This document shows, one piece after another, positions 1 through 6,533 of a stretch of 6,851 bases of DNA (its first letter is position 1; the number at the start of each line of letters is the position of its first letter). The position numbers and the translations under genes are program-made. The stretch spans positions 1 to 6,851 of the forward strand of contig CAMBDR010000235.1 in the NCBI GenBank assembly GCA_945864765.1. Direction: 5' to 3'. Source of the stretch: Janthinobacterium lividum (GTDB lineage Bacteria > Pseudomonadota > Gammaproteobacteria > Burkholderiales > Burkholderiaceae_D). Under the pieces are notes generated by a model. It saw only the letters and a program-made list of their open reading frames with translations. It had not been told where the DNA came from and made no database searches.

Positions 1-2267
1 AACTGTATCCCAAACTCTACAACGGCTCGCAATACGCCAAACGCCTGCCAATTGGCACCGAAGCCATCCTGAAAAGCTTTAAACCGGAGGCCGTCAAGCG
101 CTTTTACCACGATTGGTATCGGCCCAATTTAATGGCCGTGGTGGTAGCGGGTGATATCGACCCCAAGCAGGTTGAAAGCATGATCAAACAATACTTTGGC
201 AAGCTGACCAACCCGGTGGGCGAGCGCGCCCGCACCTATGCCAGCATACCCGCGCGCACCGAATCCGAAGCGTTGGTGCTAACCGATAAGGAAGCGAGCA
301 ACAATACCGTGTTGTTGCGCTATCCCGTACAAACCTTTCAGGACAGCCAAACCCTGGGCCAATATCGCGCCAGAATGGTGGAAGATTTGCTTAGCCAGAT
401 GCTCAGCCTGCGCTTGCAGGAACTGACCCAACAAGCCAGCCCACCGTTTGTCTACGCCAGCAGCGGCATGAGCAAACTGGTACGTGGCCATCGCTCATTT
501 ACCGCTTATGCCGCCATCGGGCGACAAGGCAGCGCCCCCGCCATTGACGCCATGCTGCAAGAAAACCAACGCGCGCGCCAGTTCGGTTTCAACAATGAAG
601 AATTGGAACGTGCCAAAAAATTCATGGTGCGCAGCATTGAACAAGCGTATCAGGAACGCAATAAAACCGAATCCGTGGCCTTTGCCGACGAATCGGTGCG
701 CCATTTTCTGGAACAAGAACCGATCCCCGGCATCGTCAATGAATACCACTACATCACGCAGTTTGCCAAAACCATCCAACTTGATGAAGTGAATCAGGCA
801 GCGCGCAAGCTGATACCGCAGCAAGAAGCCAAGCTGGTGGCGTATATGGGTTCGGACAAGGCTGAAACCCCCATCCCCAAGCCGGAAGAATTGTTGGCCC
901 AGGTGGCCCATGCCGAGCAAAGCCTGGTGAATGCGCGGGTTGAAAAAGCCATCGCCAAAAATCTGGTGGATAACCCGCCCAAGCCCGGCAGCATCATCAA
1001 AGAAAGTTTTAACAAGGCATTGGGGCTGACCGAATTGAGTTTATCCAACGGCGCGAAAGTGATTTTAAAACCGAGCGACTTTAAAAACGATCAAATTCTG
1101 TTCAGTGCTACCCGCGTTGGTGGGCTGGCGCTGTTTCCAGATGCGGATATCATCAATGCGCGCTATGCCAGCCACGTGGTGGCGCAAATGGGCATGAAAG
1201 ACTTTTCCCCAACCGATTTACAAAAACTTCTGGCGGGCAAAAGCGCCAACATCACGTTAAACCTGGGAGATAACCACGACCAGGCCAGCGGTGCCGCCGG
1301 TAGCCGGGATCTGGAAACGCTATTGCAATTAATTTATCTGCAATTTACCCAGCCGCGTAAGGATGAAGCCTTGTTTCAGGGCTGGATCAGTAAAGCGCAA
1401 GATCAATACAAAGACGTGTTGGCCGCGCCAGACGCGCAACTGTATGTGCAACAGGTTAAGGCGCTGTATGGCGACCATCCGCGTGCCGAGCAAATCCCCA
1501 CCTCGGCGGAATTTGGCAAAATCCAACTGGAGCGGGCGATGGCAATTCACCGTCAGCGTTTTTCCAGCGCCAAAGACTTTACCTTTATTTTTGTCGGCAG
1601 CTTTGAGCTTGCCAAAATCAAGCCTTTGCTCGCCACCTGGTTGGGCAGCCTGCCGGGAACCGAAGTAGATACCCGTATGCTCGACGTTGCGCCCCATCCG
1701 GCGCGCGGCGTGATCAAGCAGGAGGTACGCGCCGGCACCGAAGCCAAGGCGGTGGCCACACTCAATTTTAGTGGCGCAAGCCCGTATTCACAAATCGAAG
1801 TGACCCGCTTATTGGCCCTGATCGAAGTGCTGAATATTAAAATCACCGATGTGTTGCGCGAAAAACTGACCTTGATTTATGGCGGCAGCTTGCATGGCGA
1901 TTTGCAAAAACACCCGTATCCGCACTACCAAATCAGCACGCAACTCACTTGTGCGCCAGAAAACACCGATAAAGTCATCAATGCCTTGCTGGCAGAAATC
2001 GAAAAAGTCAAAACCCAAGGGCCGGAGTTGGCCGATCTCAACAAGGTCAAGCAAAACTGGCTCACCTCGTACCGCAGCAATTTGCGCGATAACGGCTATT
2101 GGATGAGCCGCTTGCAAACCTCGGTGACGAATCAACTTGATCCGGCCCTGCTGCTCAGTTATGAAAGCCGGATCAAGTCGCTCAGTGCCCGCGATATTCA
2201 ACAAGCGGCGCAGCGCTATTTTGATTTGAATAACCAGGTGCAAGTGGTGCTTAAGCCAAAAATTTAG
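1..2267 (+). CDS. M16 family zinc metallopeptidase (first of tandem pair), 5' partial
   Basis: This is the C-terminal 754 residues of a large M16-family (insulinase/pitrilysin, PqqL-like) peptidase. The frame is open from the first full codon at position 3, so the start lies beyond the left edge. The Met codon at 132 is internal, because the sequence before it aligns with the next gene. By that alignment about 180 N-terminal residues are missing, including any signal peptide and the HxxEH zinc site, so activity cannot be judged here. Visible parts are the DWYRPNLM junction motif (residues 37-44 of the fragment), the first M16 C-terminal domain, and from about residue 325 a second M16 half without HxxEH. 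That half ends with FTFIFVGSFE and LREKLTLIYGG motifs, the latter near the R/Y substrate-binding region of M16 enzymes. The full length would be about 934 aa, normal for two-repeat M16 proteins. It is probably periplasmic, by analogy with its downstream paralog, and probably in one operon with it. The family call is firm; the substrate is unknown. Confidence 0.93.
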   Translation, partial: LYPKLYNGSQYAKRLPIGTEAILKSFKPEAVKRFYHDWYRPNLMAVVVAGDIDPKQVESMIKQYFGKLTNPVGERARTYASIPARTESEALVLTDKEASNNTVLLRYPVQTFQDSQTLGQYRARMVEDLLSQMLSLRLQELTQQASPPFVYASSGMSKLVRGHRSFTAYAAIGRQGSAPAIDAMLQENQRARQFGFNNEELERAKKFMVRSIEQAYQERNKTESVAFADESVRHFLEQEPIPGIVNEYHYITQFAKTIQLDEVNQAARKLIPQQEAKLVAYMGSDKAETPIPKPEELLAQVAHAEQSLVNARVEKAIAKNLVDNPPKPGSIIKESFNKALGLTELSLSNGAKVILKPSDFKNDQILFSATRVGGLALFPDADIINARYASHVVAQMGMKDFSPTDLQKLLAGKSANITLNLGDNHDQASGAAGSRDLETLLQLIYLQFTQPRKDEALFQGWISKAQDQYKDVLAAPDAQLYVQQVKALYGDHPRAEQIPTSAEFGKIQLERAMAIHRQRFSSAKDFTFIFVGSFELAKIKPLLATWLGSLPGTEVDTRMLDVAPHPARGVIKQEVRAGTEAKAVATLNFSGASPYSQIEVTRLLALIEVLNIKITDVLREKLTLIYGGSLHGDLQKHPYPHYQISTQLTCAPENTDKVINALLAEIEKVKTQGPELADLNKVKQNWLTSYRSNLRDNGYWMSRLQTSVTNQLDPALLLSYESRIKSLSARDIQQAAQRYFDLNNQVQVVLKPKI
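96..136 (+). repeat. 41-bp near-identical tract shared by the two M16 genes, copy 1
   Basis: This tract matches positions 2947-2987 at 40 of 41 bases (one silent C/T difference at 110). It encodes the KRFYHDWYRPNLMA segment in the same reading frame in both genes. The match includes several six-fold and four-fold degenerate codons, so it is closer than the paralogs' overall similarity (roughly 45% amino-acid identity by eye in the second half) would suggest. It may be a conserved motif with shared codon choice, or a remnant of duplication or gene conversion. Confidence 0.8.
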
Positions 2268-2300
2268 CCAAAACTTTAGCCAAAACTTTAAGCCAAACCT
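2254..2300 (+). repeat. 12-bp tandem repeat across the gene 1 stop codon
   Basis: About 3.8 copies of the unit AGCCAAAACTTT: 2254-2265 (AGCCAAAAATTT), 2266-2277 (exact), 2278-2289 (exact), then after one extra A a degenerate partial copy at 2291-2300. The array starts within the last codons of the first M16 gene. Because the unit is 12 bp and in frame, it places stop codons in the same frame at 2265 (TAG), 2277 (TAG) and 2289 (TAA). It occupies most of the 46-bp gap before the next gene. Slippage expansion is the simplest origin. Confidence 0.85.
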
Positions 2301-2306
2301 AAAAAC

Positions 2307-2311
2307 GGGAG
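2307..2311 (+). promoter_or_regulatory. Shine-Dalgarno of the second M16 gene
   Basis: GGGAG lies only 2 nt before the ATG at 2314 but 5 nt before the adjacent in-frame ATG at 2317. The second Met is therefore the better-spaced start, and the protein may be 937 rather than 938 aa. No in-frame ATG, GTG or TTG lies close upstream. Confidence 0.6.
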
Positions 2312-2313
2312 TC

Positions 2314-5130
2314 ATGATGTTCCAATACCTGATTGCTTGCTGTTGTTTGGCCCTCGCCTTCAGCGCGAATGCGGGCATTGATCTACAGCAGCGCTTGCCG
2401 ACCGACCCCGCGCTCAAAATCGGCAAGCTGGCCAATGGTTTGACTTACTACATTCAAAAAAACCCGCGCCCCGAGAAAAAAGTCGAAATGCGTTTGCTCT
2501 TGAACGTGGGTTCGGTGTTGGAACAGGATGATCAACAAGGTTTGGCCCATTTTGTCGAGCATATGGCCTTTCATGGTAGCCGCCACTTTAAAAAGCATGA
2601 GCTAACCGGCTATTTGCAAAGCATCGGCATCAAGTTTGGTGCCGATTTAAGCGCATTTACTTCGTTTAACGACACCATTTACATTTTGCAGGTGCCCAGC
2701 ACTAAAAAGGAATATATCGAATCCGGCTTTTTGGTGTTGGAAGATTTTGCCAGTGGCATCAGTTTTAACGAGGCCGATATTGAACAAGAGCGCCACGTGG
2801 TGCTAGAAGAGTTGCGCACCCGCAAAGGTGCGAGTGAGCGCATTACGCGTGAACTCTTGCCCAAACTCTACCCCAATTCCCAATACGCCCAGCGTATGCC
2901 CGGCGGGCTGGAAGAACAAGTCAAAACCTTTGATGCCAGCGCCATGAAGCGCTTTTACCATGATTGGTATCGGCCCAATTTAATGGCGGTGATGGTGGTG
3001 GGCGATATTGAGCCGCAGGCCGCCGAGAAAATGATCGTAAAGCATTTCGCCAAATTAAGTAACCCGGCCGATGCACCGCCGCGCCCCATTACCAGCATCA
3101 CCGCGCCGGAGCAATCCGAAGCCATTGTCAGCACCGATTCCGAAGCCAGCAATACCTCGGTATTTATTCGCTACGGCATCCAAACCCAGGCCCCGATTTT
3201 GACCGTAGACGACTATCGGCAGCAAATAATCAGCCTGGTCATGAGTACGGTGATCAACTCACGCCTGCAAGCGATGACTCAGCAAGCCAACCCACCGTTT
3301 GGCAGCGCGGGCGGTGGCTTGGCAGCACTGGAAGTGGGTTATCAAACTTTTTCGGTGTATGCCGGAATCAATCGCAGCGGCATTCAAGTTGCACTGGGCG
3401 CGCTGGCCACGGAAGTGAAGCGCTTGCAAAAATTTGGCATTAACCAGGGGGAATTGGATCGGGCACGCAAAGAAATCATCCGAGTCTGGCAACGCCAATA
3501 TAACGAACGCGATAAAACCGATTCGATCTATTTCGTCAAGCGCTACAAGCAGCATTTTCTACAGCAAAGCCCCGTGCCCGGGATTGAAAATGAATACCGC
3601 TATGTCAGCCAACTGTTGCCCGCTTTAAGCATTGAAGAACTCAATCGCTTTGTGTTAAACGCCATTCCCAGAAATGTCGCCAAACTGATCAGCTACAACG
3701 GCATCCCCCAGCCGGGGGCGCAACAACCCAAACGAACGCAATTGCTGGAATGGGTGGCCGCAGCAGAAAAGGGGGATATTCAAGCGCTGGCGGAAGAAGT
3801 CATTCCCGGGCAACTACTGAGCCAGCTACCGCCCCCAGGCAGCATCGTGCTTGATAGCTTTGACCCGCAATTGAAACTGACCCGTTTAACTTTATCGAAT
3901 GGGGTCAAGGTGTTACTCAGGCCAAGTCATTACCGCAACGATGAAATAGTCATGGCGGCCACGCGCGATGGCGGGGTCTCGCTGTTTGATGGCACGGATA
4001 TCTTAAACGCACGCTATGCCACCCTGGCCATGGGCTCGATGGGCTTTAAAGACTTGTCGCCGCGCCAGATTCAACAATTTCTGGCTGGCAAACAGGTTTC
4101 TCTCAGCCCGAGCATGAATGCCTATAATGATCTGATCACTGGCAATAGTGGTCAGCAAGATTTTGAAACCCTGCTGCAATTGATTCAACTCATGTTTTCT
4201 GCCCCAAGGCGGGATGAAGTGCTTTACCAGCAGTTTTTGACGGCGCAAAGCGCGCAAACCCGTGGCAATCTGGTTTCGCCAGAACTGCAATTACAAAATA
4301 CCATTCAAGACACGCTGTTTCAATCTCACCCGCATTTGGCGCAAGTATGGCGCGCTGAGGATGTGCAAAAACTCAATCTCGATGATTCAATCCGCATTTA
4401 CCAACAACGCTTTGGCAGCGCCAAAGGCTTTACCTTTATCTTTGTTGGTAATTTTGAGGTGGCCGCCATCAAACCCTTGCTCAGCCAATATCTGGCCAGC
4501 CTGGCCACGCCCGATGTGGTGACCAGCTGGCGCGATGTGCAATTGCGCCCCGTCACCGGCATCGCAAAAAAAGAAGTGCGGGTTGGCAGCGATGCAAAAA
4601 GTACCGTCACCTTCAGCTTTAGCGGCCCCATTAGCGCCAGCACCGAAGACCGAATGCGCTTTTACGCCCTGATCGAATTACTGAATTTAAAAATCAGCGA
4701 GACCCTGCGTGAAAAGCAGGGTTACATTTACAGCGGCGCAGCGGATGGTTTGTTGATACCGCTGCCGAATAAAAACTATTTGATCTCGATTAGCCTGCCC
4801 TGCGGCCCGGAGAATGTTGACAATGTGATCCGCTCACTATTGGCAGAAATTCGCAGCCTGCAAGAGCGCGGCCCCAATCTGGTGGATTTGAATAAGGTCA
4901 AAGCCAATTGGTTAAAATCGTATCTTGAATCGCAGCGCAGCAATCAATCCTGGCTCAGTTATTTACTGTTTCATTTGAAAGAGCCAGCGGATTCAAAAAC
5001 CGGCCCCAAAAAAGCGCTGAATGGGGAGAAAATGATTGCGGCCATGACGGCCAAACAATTACAAGCCGCCGCGCAGACATTTTTGAATTTGAATAATTAT
5101 GTGCAGGTGGTGCAAAACCCGGATTTGTAG
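2314..5130 (+). CDS. Periplasmic M16 family zinc metallopeptidase (second of tandem pair)
   Basis: A complete 938-aa two-repeat M16 peptidase, the usual length for PqqL-like members. The N-terminus is a hydrophobic signal segment (YLIACCCLALAF) with a probable signal peptidase I site after SANA (residue 20), which predicts periplasmic export; it has no basic residue in its n-region. The inverted zinc motif HFVEH is at residues 79-83 (H79, H83 ligands, E82 the catalytic base). The third ligand is probably E159 in IEQERHVVLEE, 76 residues after H83, the spacing expected in the family. GADLSAFTSFNDTIY (109-123) is also typical. The first C-terminal domain follows DWYRPN (217-222). A second M16 half starts near residue 515, has no HxxEH, and carries FTFIFVGNFE (about 705) and LREKQGYIYSG (about 799). 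It should therefore be active, with one catalytic and one structural half forming the peptide chamber. It follows its paralog by 46 bp, probably in the same transcript. Substrate unknown; likely peptide degradation or processing. Confidence 0.95.
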   Translation: MMFQYLIACCCLALAFSANAGIDLQQRLPTDPALKIGKLANGLTYYIQKNPRPEKKVEMRLLLNVGSVLEQDDQQGLAHFVEHMAFHGSRHFKKHELTGYLQSIGIKFGADLSAFTSFNDTIYILQVPSTKKEYIESGFLVLEDFASGISFNEADIEQERHVVLEELRTRKGASERITRELLPKLYPNSQYAQRMPGGLEEQVKTFDASAMKRFYHDWYRPNLMAVMVVGDIEPQAAEKMIVKHFAKLSNPADAPPRPITSITAPEQSEAIVSTDSEASNTSVFIRYGIQTQAPILTVDDYRQQIISLVMSTVINSRLQAMTQQANPPFGSAGGGLAALEVGYQTFSVYAGINRSGIQVALGALATEVKRLQKFGINQGELDRARKEIIRVWQRQYNERDKTDSIYFVKRYKQHFLQQSPVPGIENEYRYVSQLLPALSIEELNRFVLNAIPRNVAKLISYNGIPQPGAQQPKRTQLLEWVAAAEKGDIQALAEEVIPGQLLSQLPPPGSIVLDSFDPQLKLTRLTLSNGVKVLLRPSHYRNDEIVMAATRDGGVSLFDGTDILNARYATLAMGSMGFKDLSPRQIQQFLAGKQVSLSPSMNAYNDLITGNSGQQDFETLLQLIQLMFSAPRRDEVLYQQFLTAQSAQTRGNLVSPELQLQNTIQDTLFQSHPHLAQVWRAEDVQKLNLDDSIRIYQQRFGSAKGFTFIFVGNFEVAAIKPLLSQYLASLATPDVVTSWRDVQLRPVTGIAKKEVRVGSDAKSTVTFSFSGPISASTEDRMRFYALIELLNLKISETLREKQGYIYSGAADGLLIPLPNKNYLISISLPCGPENVDNVIRSLLAEIRSLQERGPNLVDLNKVKANWLKSYLESQRSNQSWLSYLLFHLKEPADSKTGPKKALNGEKMIAAMTAKQLQAAAQTFLNLNNYVQVVQNPDL
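2947..2987 (+). repeat. 41-bp near-identical tract shared by the two M16 genes, copy 2
   Basis: Partner of the tract at 96-136, at an offset of 2851 bp and in the same codon phase. A second, weaker match at the same offset (1566-1594 versus 4417-4445, 27 of 29 bases) encodes the SAKxFTFIF segment. The paralogs thus have no net length change between these two points. Confidence 0.8.
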
Positions 5131-5168
5131 CGCTTCAACTGAGCGCCATAATTGAATGCGCCCTACAA
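5125..5168 (+). other. Imperfect stem-loop at the end of the second M16 gene
   Basis: TTGTAG-CGC-TTCAA (5125-5138) can pair with TTGAA-T-GCG-CC-CTACAA (5152-5168), giving 14 base pairs interrupted by a 1-nt and a 2-nt bulge around a 13-nt loop. The stem includes the stop codon. No T-run follows, so it is not a classical intrinsic terminator. It may protect the 3' end of the mRNA or terminate weakly. An overlapping alternative pairing, CTGAGC (5139-5144) with GCTCAG (5175-5180), is mutually exclusive with the full stem. Confidence 0.35.
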
Positions 5169-5222
5169 ATCATTGCTCAGAGAAAATAATCTTAAGAATA
5201 ATGAAATGCAGTTGTTGGTTTT

Positions 5223-5275
5223 TTGCGCTGAACGGACTAATTTAGCGTCTATTATAGGCATACTATGCTAGCCTA
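5223..5275 (+). promoter_or_regulatory. Candidate promoter/operator region of the ABM-VOC gene
   Basis: An AT-rich stretch 50-100 bp before the ABM-VOC start. It holds -10-like hexamers (TATTAT at 5250, TATGCT at 5264) but no -35 box that is both close to consensus and correctly spaced; TTGCGC at 5223 is 21 bp from TATTAT. Inverted arms TAGGC (5255-5259) and GCCTA (5271-5275) flank an internal GCATA-C-TATGC palindrome. A promoter is expected here because a new unit seems to begin, but the exact elements are not certain. Confidence 0.25.
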
Positions 5276-5314
5276 GTTTTCAGTTCGCAATCGGCCCGAT
5301 AACGATGTTTTTTT

Positions 5315-5319
5315 GGAGA
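5315..5319 (+). promoter_or_regulatory. Shine-Dalgarno fixing the ABM-VOC start
   Basis: GGAGA is 5 nt upstream of the ATG at 5325. The reading frame also stays open back to a TTG at 5313, but that codon overlaps the ribosome-binding site itself, so the ATG at 5325 is the supported start. Confidence 0.75.
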
Positions 5320-5324
5320 ACCCA

Positions 5325-6101
5325 ATGGTAACCCTGCCCCCCAACGCACTACATCTGACTTCTGAATGGTTTATCATACCGGGCAACGAAGCGGCAGTGG
5401 CGCGGGTCGTGCCCGAGCTGGTGGCGCAGGTTCAGGCGAGCGAACCGGATACCCTCATCTATATGGTACACAAGCCCTGGCCCAACAGCGCCAATCTGCA
5501 ATCGCTACCACCGGCCAACCCCGGTACGCTCTTGTTTTTTGAAGTCTACCGCAATCAGGCGGCATTTGAAGCGCATCTGAACGGTGCGGCGTTTACCCAA
5601 TTCGTCAATAACCACGGCGATTTATTTATTCAAAACAATGGCAAACCGTTTTCTTTTGTCGAATTTTTGCATATGGAAGACGGTTTTATTCGCAGCGAAG
5701 CACCGGGGCAGCGCGCCAGTAGCAGCAATAAACATCCGGCCATTATGTTTGAGGTATTGGCCAACGACAAAGCCCATTTGAAGCAATTTTATAACAGCGT
5801 TTTTGATTGGAGCTATCACGACCAAAGCGCCGAGGGCTTTGCCTATGTCAACTTCCCCACCAAGTTGCGTGCGCTACTCGGTGGCATTGGGCAAGCCCAG
5901 GTTGGTGTGCCAGGTTTTGAGGCAGGCAATCACTTTTACCTGCAAGTGGACGATTTGGCCACCACCATAGCCAAGGTACTGGCGAGCGGCGGCCAGAGTT
6001 ATCTGGGCATCACCCATATTGACGGTTATGAATTTGCGATGGTAAAAGACCCGGAGGGCAATATTATCGGCTTGATCAAATCGGCCATCCCGGCGCATTG
6101 A
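5325..6101 (+). CDS. ABM domain - VOC (glyoxalase-like) domain fusion protein
   Basis: A 258-aa soluble protein with two small alpha/beta domains and no signal peptide or membrane segment, so probably cytoplasmic. Residues about 10-118 resemble an antibiotic-biosynthesis-monooxygenase (ABM/YgiN-like) ferredoxin-fold domain: LLFFEVYRNQAAFEAHL (69-85) is the typical E-x-Y...A-F-x-x-H signature with E73 and H84. A linker (about 122-136, rich in Ser/Ala) leads to a VOC-fold domain at 137-252, with HPAIMFEV, KQFYNSVFDWSY (153-164), HFYLQVDDL (203-211) and DPEGNIIGLI (242-251). In many VOC enzymes the last strand carries a metal-binding Glu; here that position appears to be Gly249, as in VOC proteins lacking the full metal site, so it may bind a ligand without metal catalysis. 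ABM domains act on quinones, aromatic compounds or haem; the substrate here cannot be told. The neighbouring genes give no pathway context. The domain calls are by motif recognition only. Confidence 0.8.
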   Translation: MVTLPPNALHLTSEWFIIPGNEAAVARVVPELVAQVQASEPDTLIYMVHKPWPNSANLQSLPPANPGTLLFFEVYRNQAAFEAHLNGAAFTQFVNNHGDLFIQNNGKPFSFVEFLHMEDGFIRSEAPGQRASSSNKHPAIMFEVLANDKAHLKQFYNSVFDWSYHDQSAEGFAYVNFPTKLRALLGGIGQAQVGVPGFEAGNHFYLQVDDLATTIAKVLASGGQSYLGITHIDGYEFAMVKDPEGNIIGLIKSAIPAH

Positions 6102-6404
6102 TCTGACAGGAAATCATCTTGAATTTGATCGATCCCTGAATCCAAAAACGCTTGACCTGCGTATTAACCCATATCAACCGAAAATTCTTTCGGGCAACTT
6201 TAAACAATCCATTGGGAAGGGTCAAATGAAATCAATTCGCTATCAAACTCGTCGGCTAACCTTGAATGCGCTTAATTTCTTTCTCTCTTGCCGCATGTAT
6301 GTTTTAAAAATCAGCCCTGCCAGTGCGCATTTTTTTCAAGCGATCACCCGATTGGTGTATGAACCGATTCAAAAATGCCCTTGTTTGCTGGATTCGACAA
6401 ATTT

Positions 6405-6418
6405 TTACCGTTCGGTAA
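6405..6418 (+). promoter_or_regulatory. Operator-like palindrome 1 (distal)
   Basis: TTACCGTTCGGTAA: six-base arms TTACCG/CGGTAA around a TT centre. It lies about 100 bp upstream of the predicted antitoxin transcription start and repeats the sequence of sites 2 and 3, each followed by ATTT. Probably a HipB binding site. Confidence 0.7.
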
Positions 6419-6454
6419 TTTTTATCCTCAAAAATGGCAATGCCGCGCGGAATT

Positions 6455-6468
6455 TTACCGATCGGTAA
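6455..6468 (+). promoter_or_regulatory. Operator-like palindrome 2 (central)
   Basis: TTACCGATCGGTAA, a perfect 14-bp palindrome and the most symmetric of the three. It ends 7 bp before the -35 hexamer, and its centre is exactly 50 bp from the centres of both flanking copies. Likely HipB operator. Confidence 0.75.
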
Positions 6469-6475
6469 TTTCGGC

Positions 6476-6503
6476 TTGTATTTTCTGCCTGCGATGCTAT
6501 AAT
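6476..6503 (+). promoter_or_regulatory. Sigma70-type promoter of the hipB-like gene
   Basis: -35 TTGTAT (6476-6481), a 16-bp spacer and a consensus -10 TATAAT (6498-6503) preceded by TGC, i.e. an extended -10. The start of transcription is expected near 6510, inside operator copy 3, giving a leader of roughly 24 nt. Confidence 0.75.
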
Positions 6504-6504
6504 C

Positions 6505-6518
6505 TTCCCGTTCGGTAA
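6505..6518 (+). promoter_or_regulatory. Operator-like palindrome 3 (proximal, over the start site)
   Basis: TTCCCGTTCGGTAA, with one arm degenerate (C instead of A at 6507). It overlaps the predicted transcription start immediately downstream of the -10 box, so a bound regulator would block initiation. The weaker symmetry may be a compromise with promoter function. Confidence 0.7.
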
Positions 6519-6523
6519 TTTTT

Positions 6524-6528
6524 GGAGG
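6524..6528 (+). promoter_or_regulatory. Shine-Dalgarno of the hipB-like gene
   Basis: GGAGG is 5 nt before the ATG at 6534, a near-ideal arrangement. It favours that ATG over an in-frame TTG at 6522, which overlaps the ribosome-binding site, and over the GTG at 6531. Confidence 0.8.
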
Positions 6529-6533
6529 CGGTG

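Larger units (their letters stand above)
6102..6533 (+). other. 432-bp intergenic region before the HipBA-type operon
   Basis: No convincing gene. The left part holds a small hairpin CCGAAA-ATTC-TTTCGG (6178-6193) without a T-run, so it is at best a weak terminator after the ABM-VOC gene. A small frame, 6226-6468 (80 codons), has a purine-rich GGGAAGG upstream of its ATG. Its protein is not recognisable and its end runs through two operator palindromes, so I do not call it a gene. The right part (6400-6533) carries three evenly spaced palindromes, a promoter and a ribosome-binding site serving the antitoxin gene. Confidence 0.6.

Noticed and set aside
132..2267. Start of the first M16 gene at the ATG at 132.
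   Set aside because: The frame is open to the left edge, and the residues before 132 align with the second M16 protein, so 132 is an internal methionine (the M of RPNLMAV).
1809..2435. Long reverse-strand frame (208 codons) with a repeated FWLKFWLNFWLK segment.
   Set aside because: It is antisense to two clear M16 coding regions. The repeat is only the complement of the 12-bp tandem repeat, and there is no independent sign of coding.
5211..5224. Run of six T (5219-5224) as a terminator tail after the second M16 gene.
   Set aside because: No GC-rich stem lies directly upstream; the stem-loop at 5125-5168 ends about 50 bp earlier.
5313..5324. TTG start giving a 262-aa ABM-VOC protein.
   Set aside because: The TTG overlaps the GGAGA ribosome-binding site, and the ATG at 5325 has correct spacing.
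6178..6193. CCGAAA-ATTC-TTTCGG hairpin as an intrinsic terminator after the ABM-VOC gene.
   Set aside because: It has only six base pairs, three of them A-T, and no T-run follows.
6226..6468. 80-codon open frame with a GGGAAGG ribosome-binding-like sequence before its ATG.
   Set aside because: The protein is not recognisable. Its last third is dictated by two copies of the operator palindrome (repeated NFYRS / NFTDR), and its stop is the TAA of palindrome 2. It is probably a chance frame in the regulatory region.
6405..6518. The three evenly spaced palindromes as a small CRISPR array.
   Set aside because: The repeats are only 14 bp and palindromic, the spacers contain promoter elements, and the placement fits an operator array of the adjacent HTH gene.
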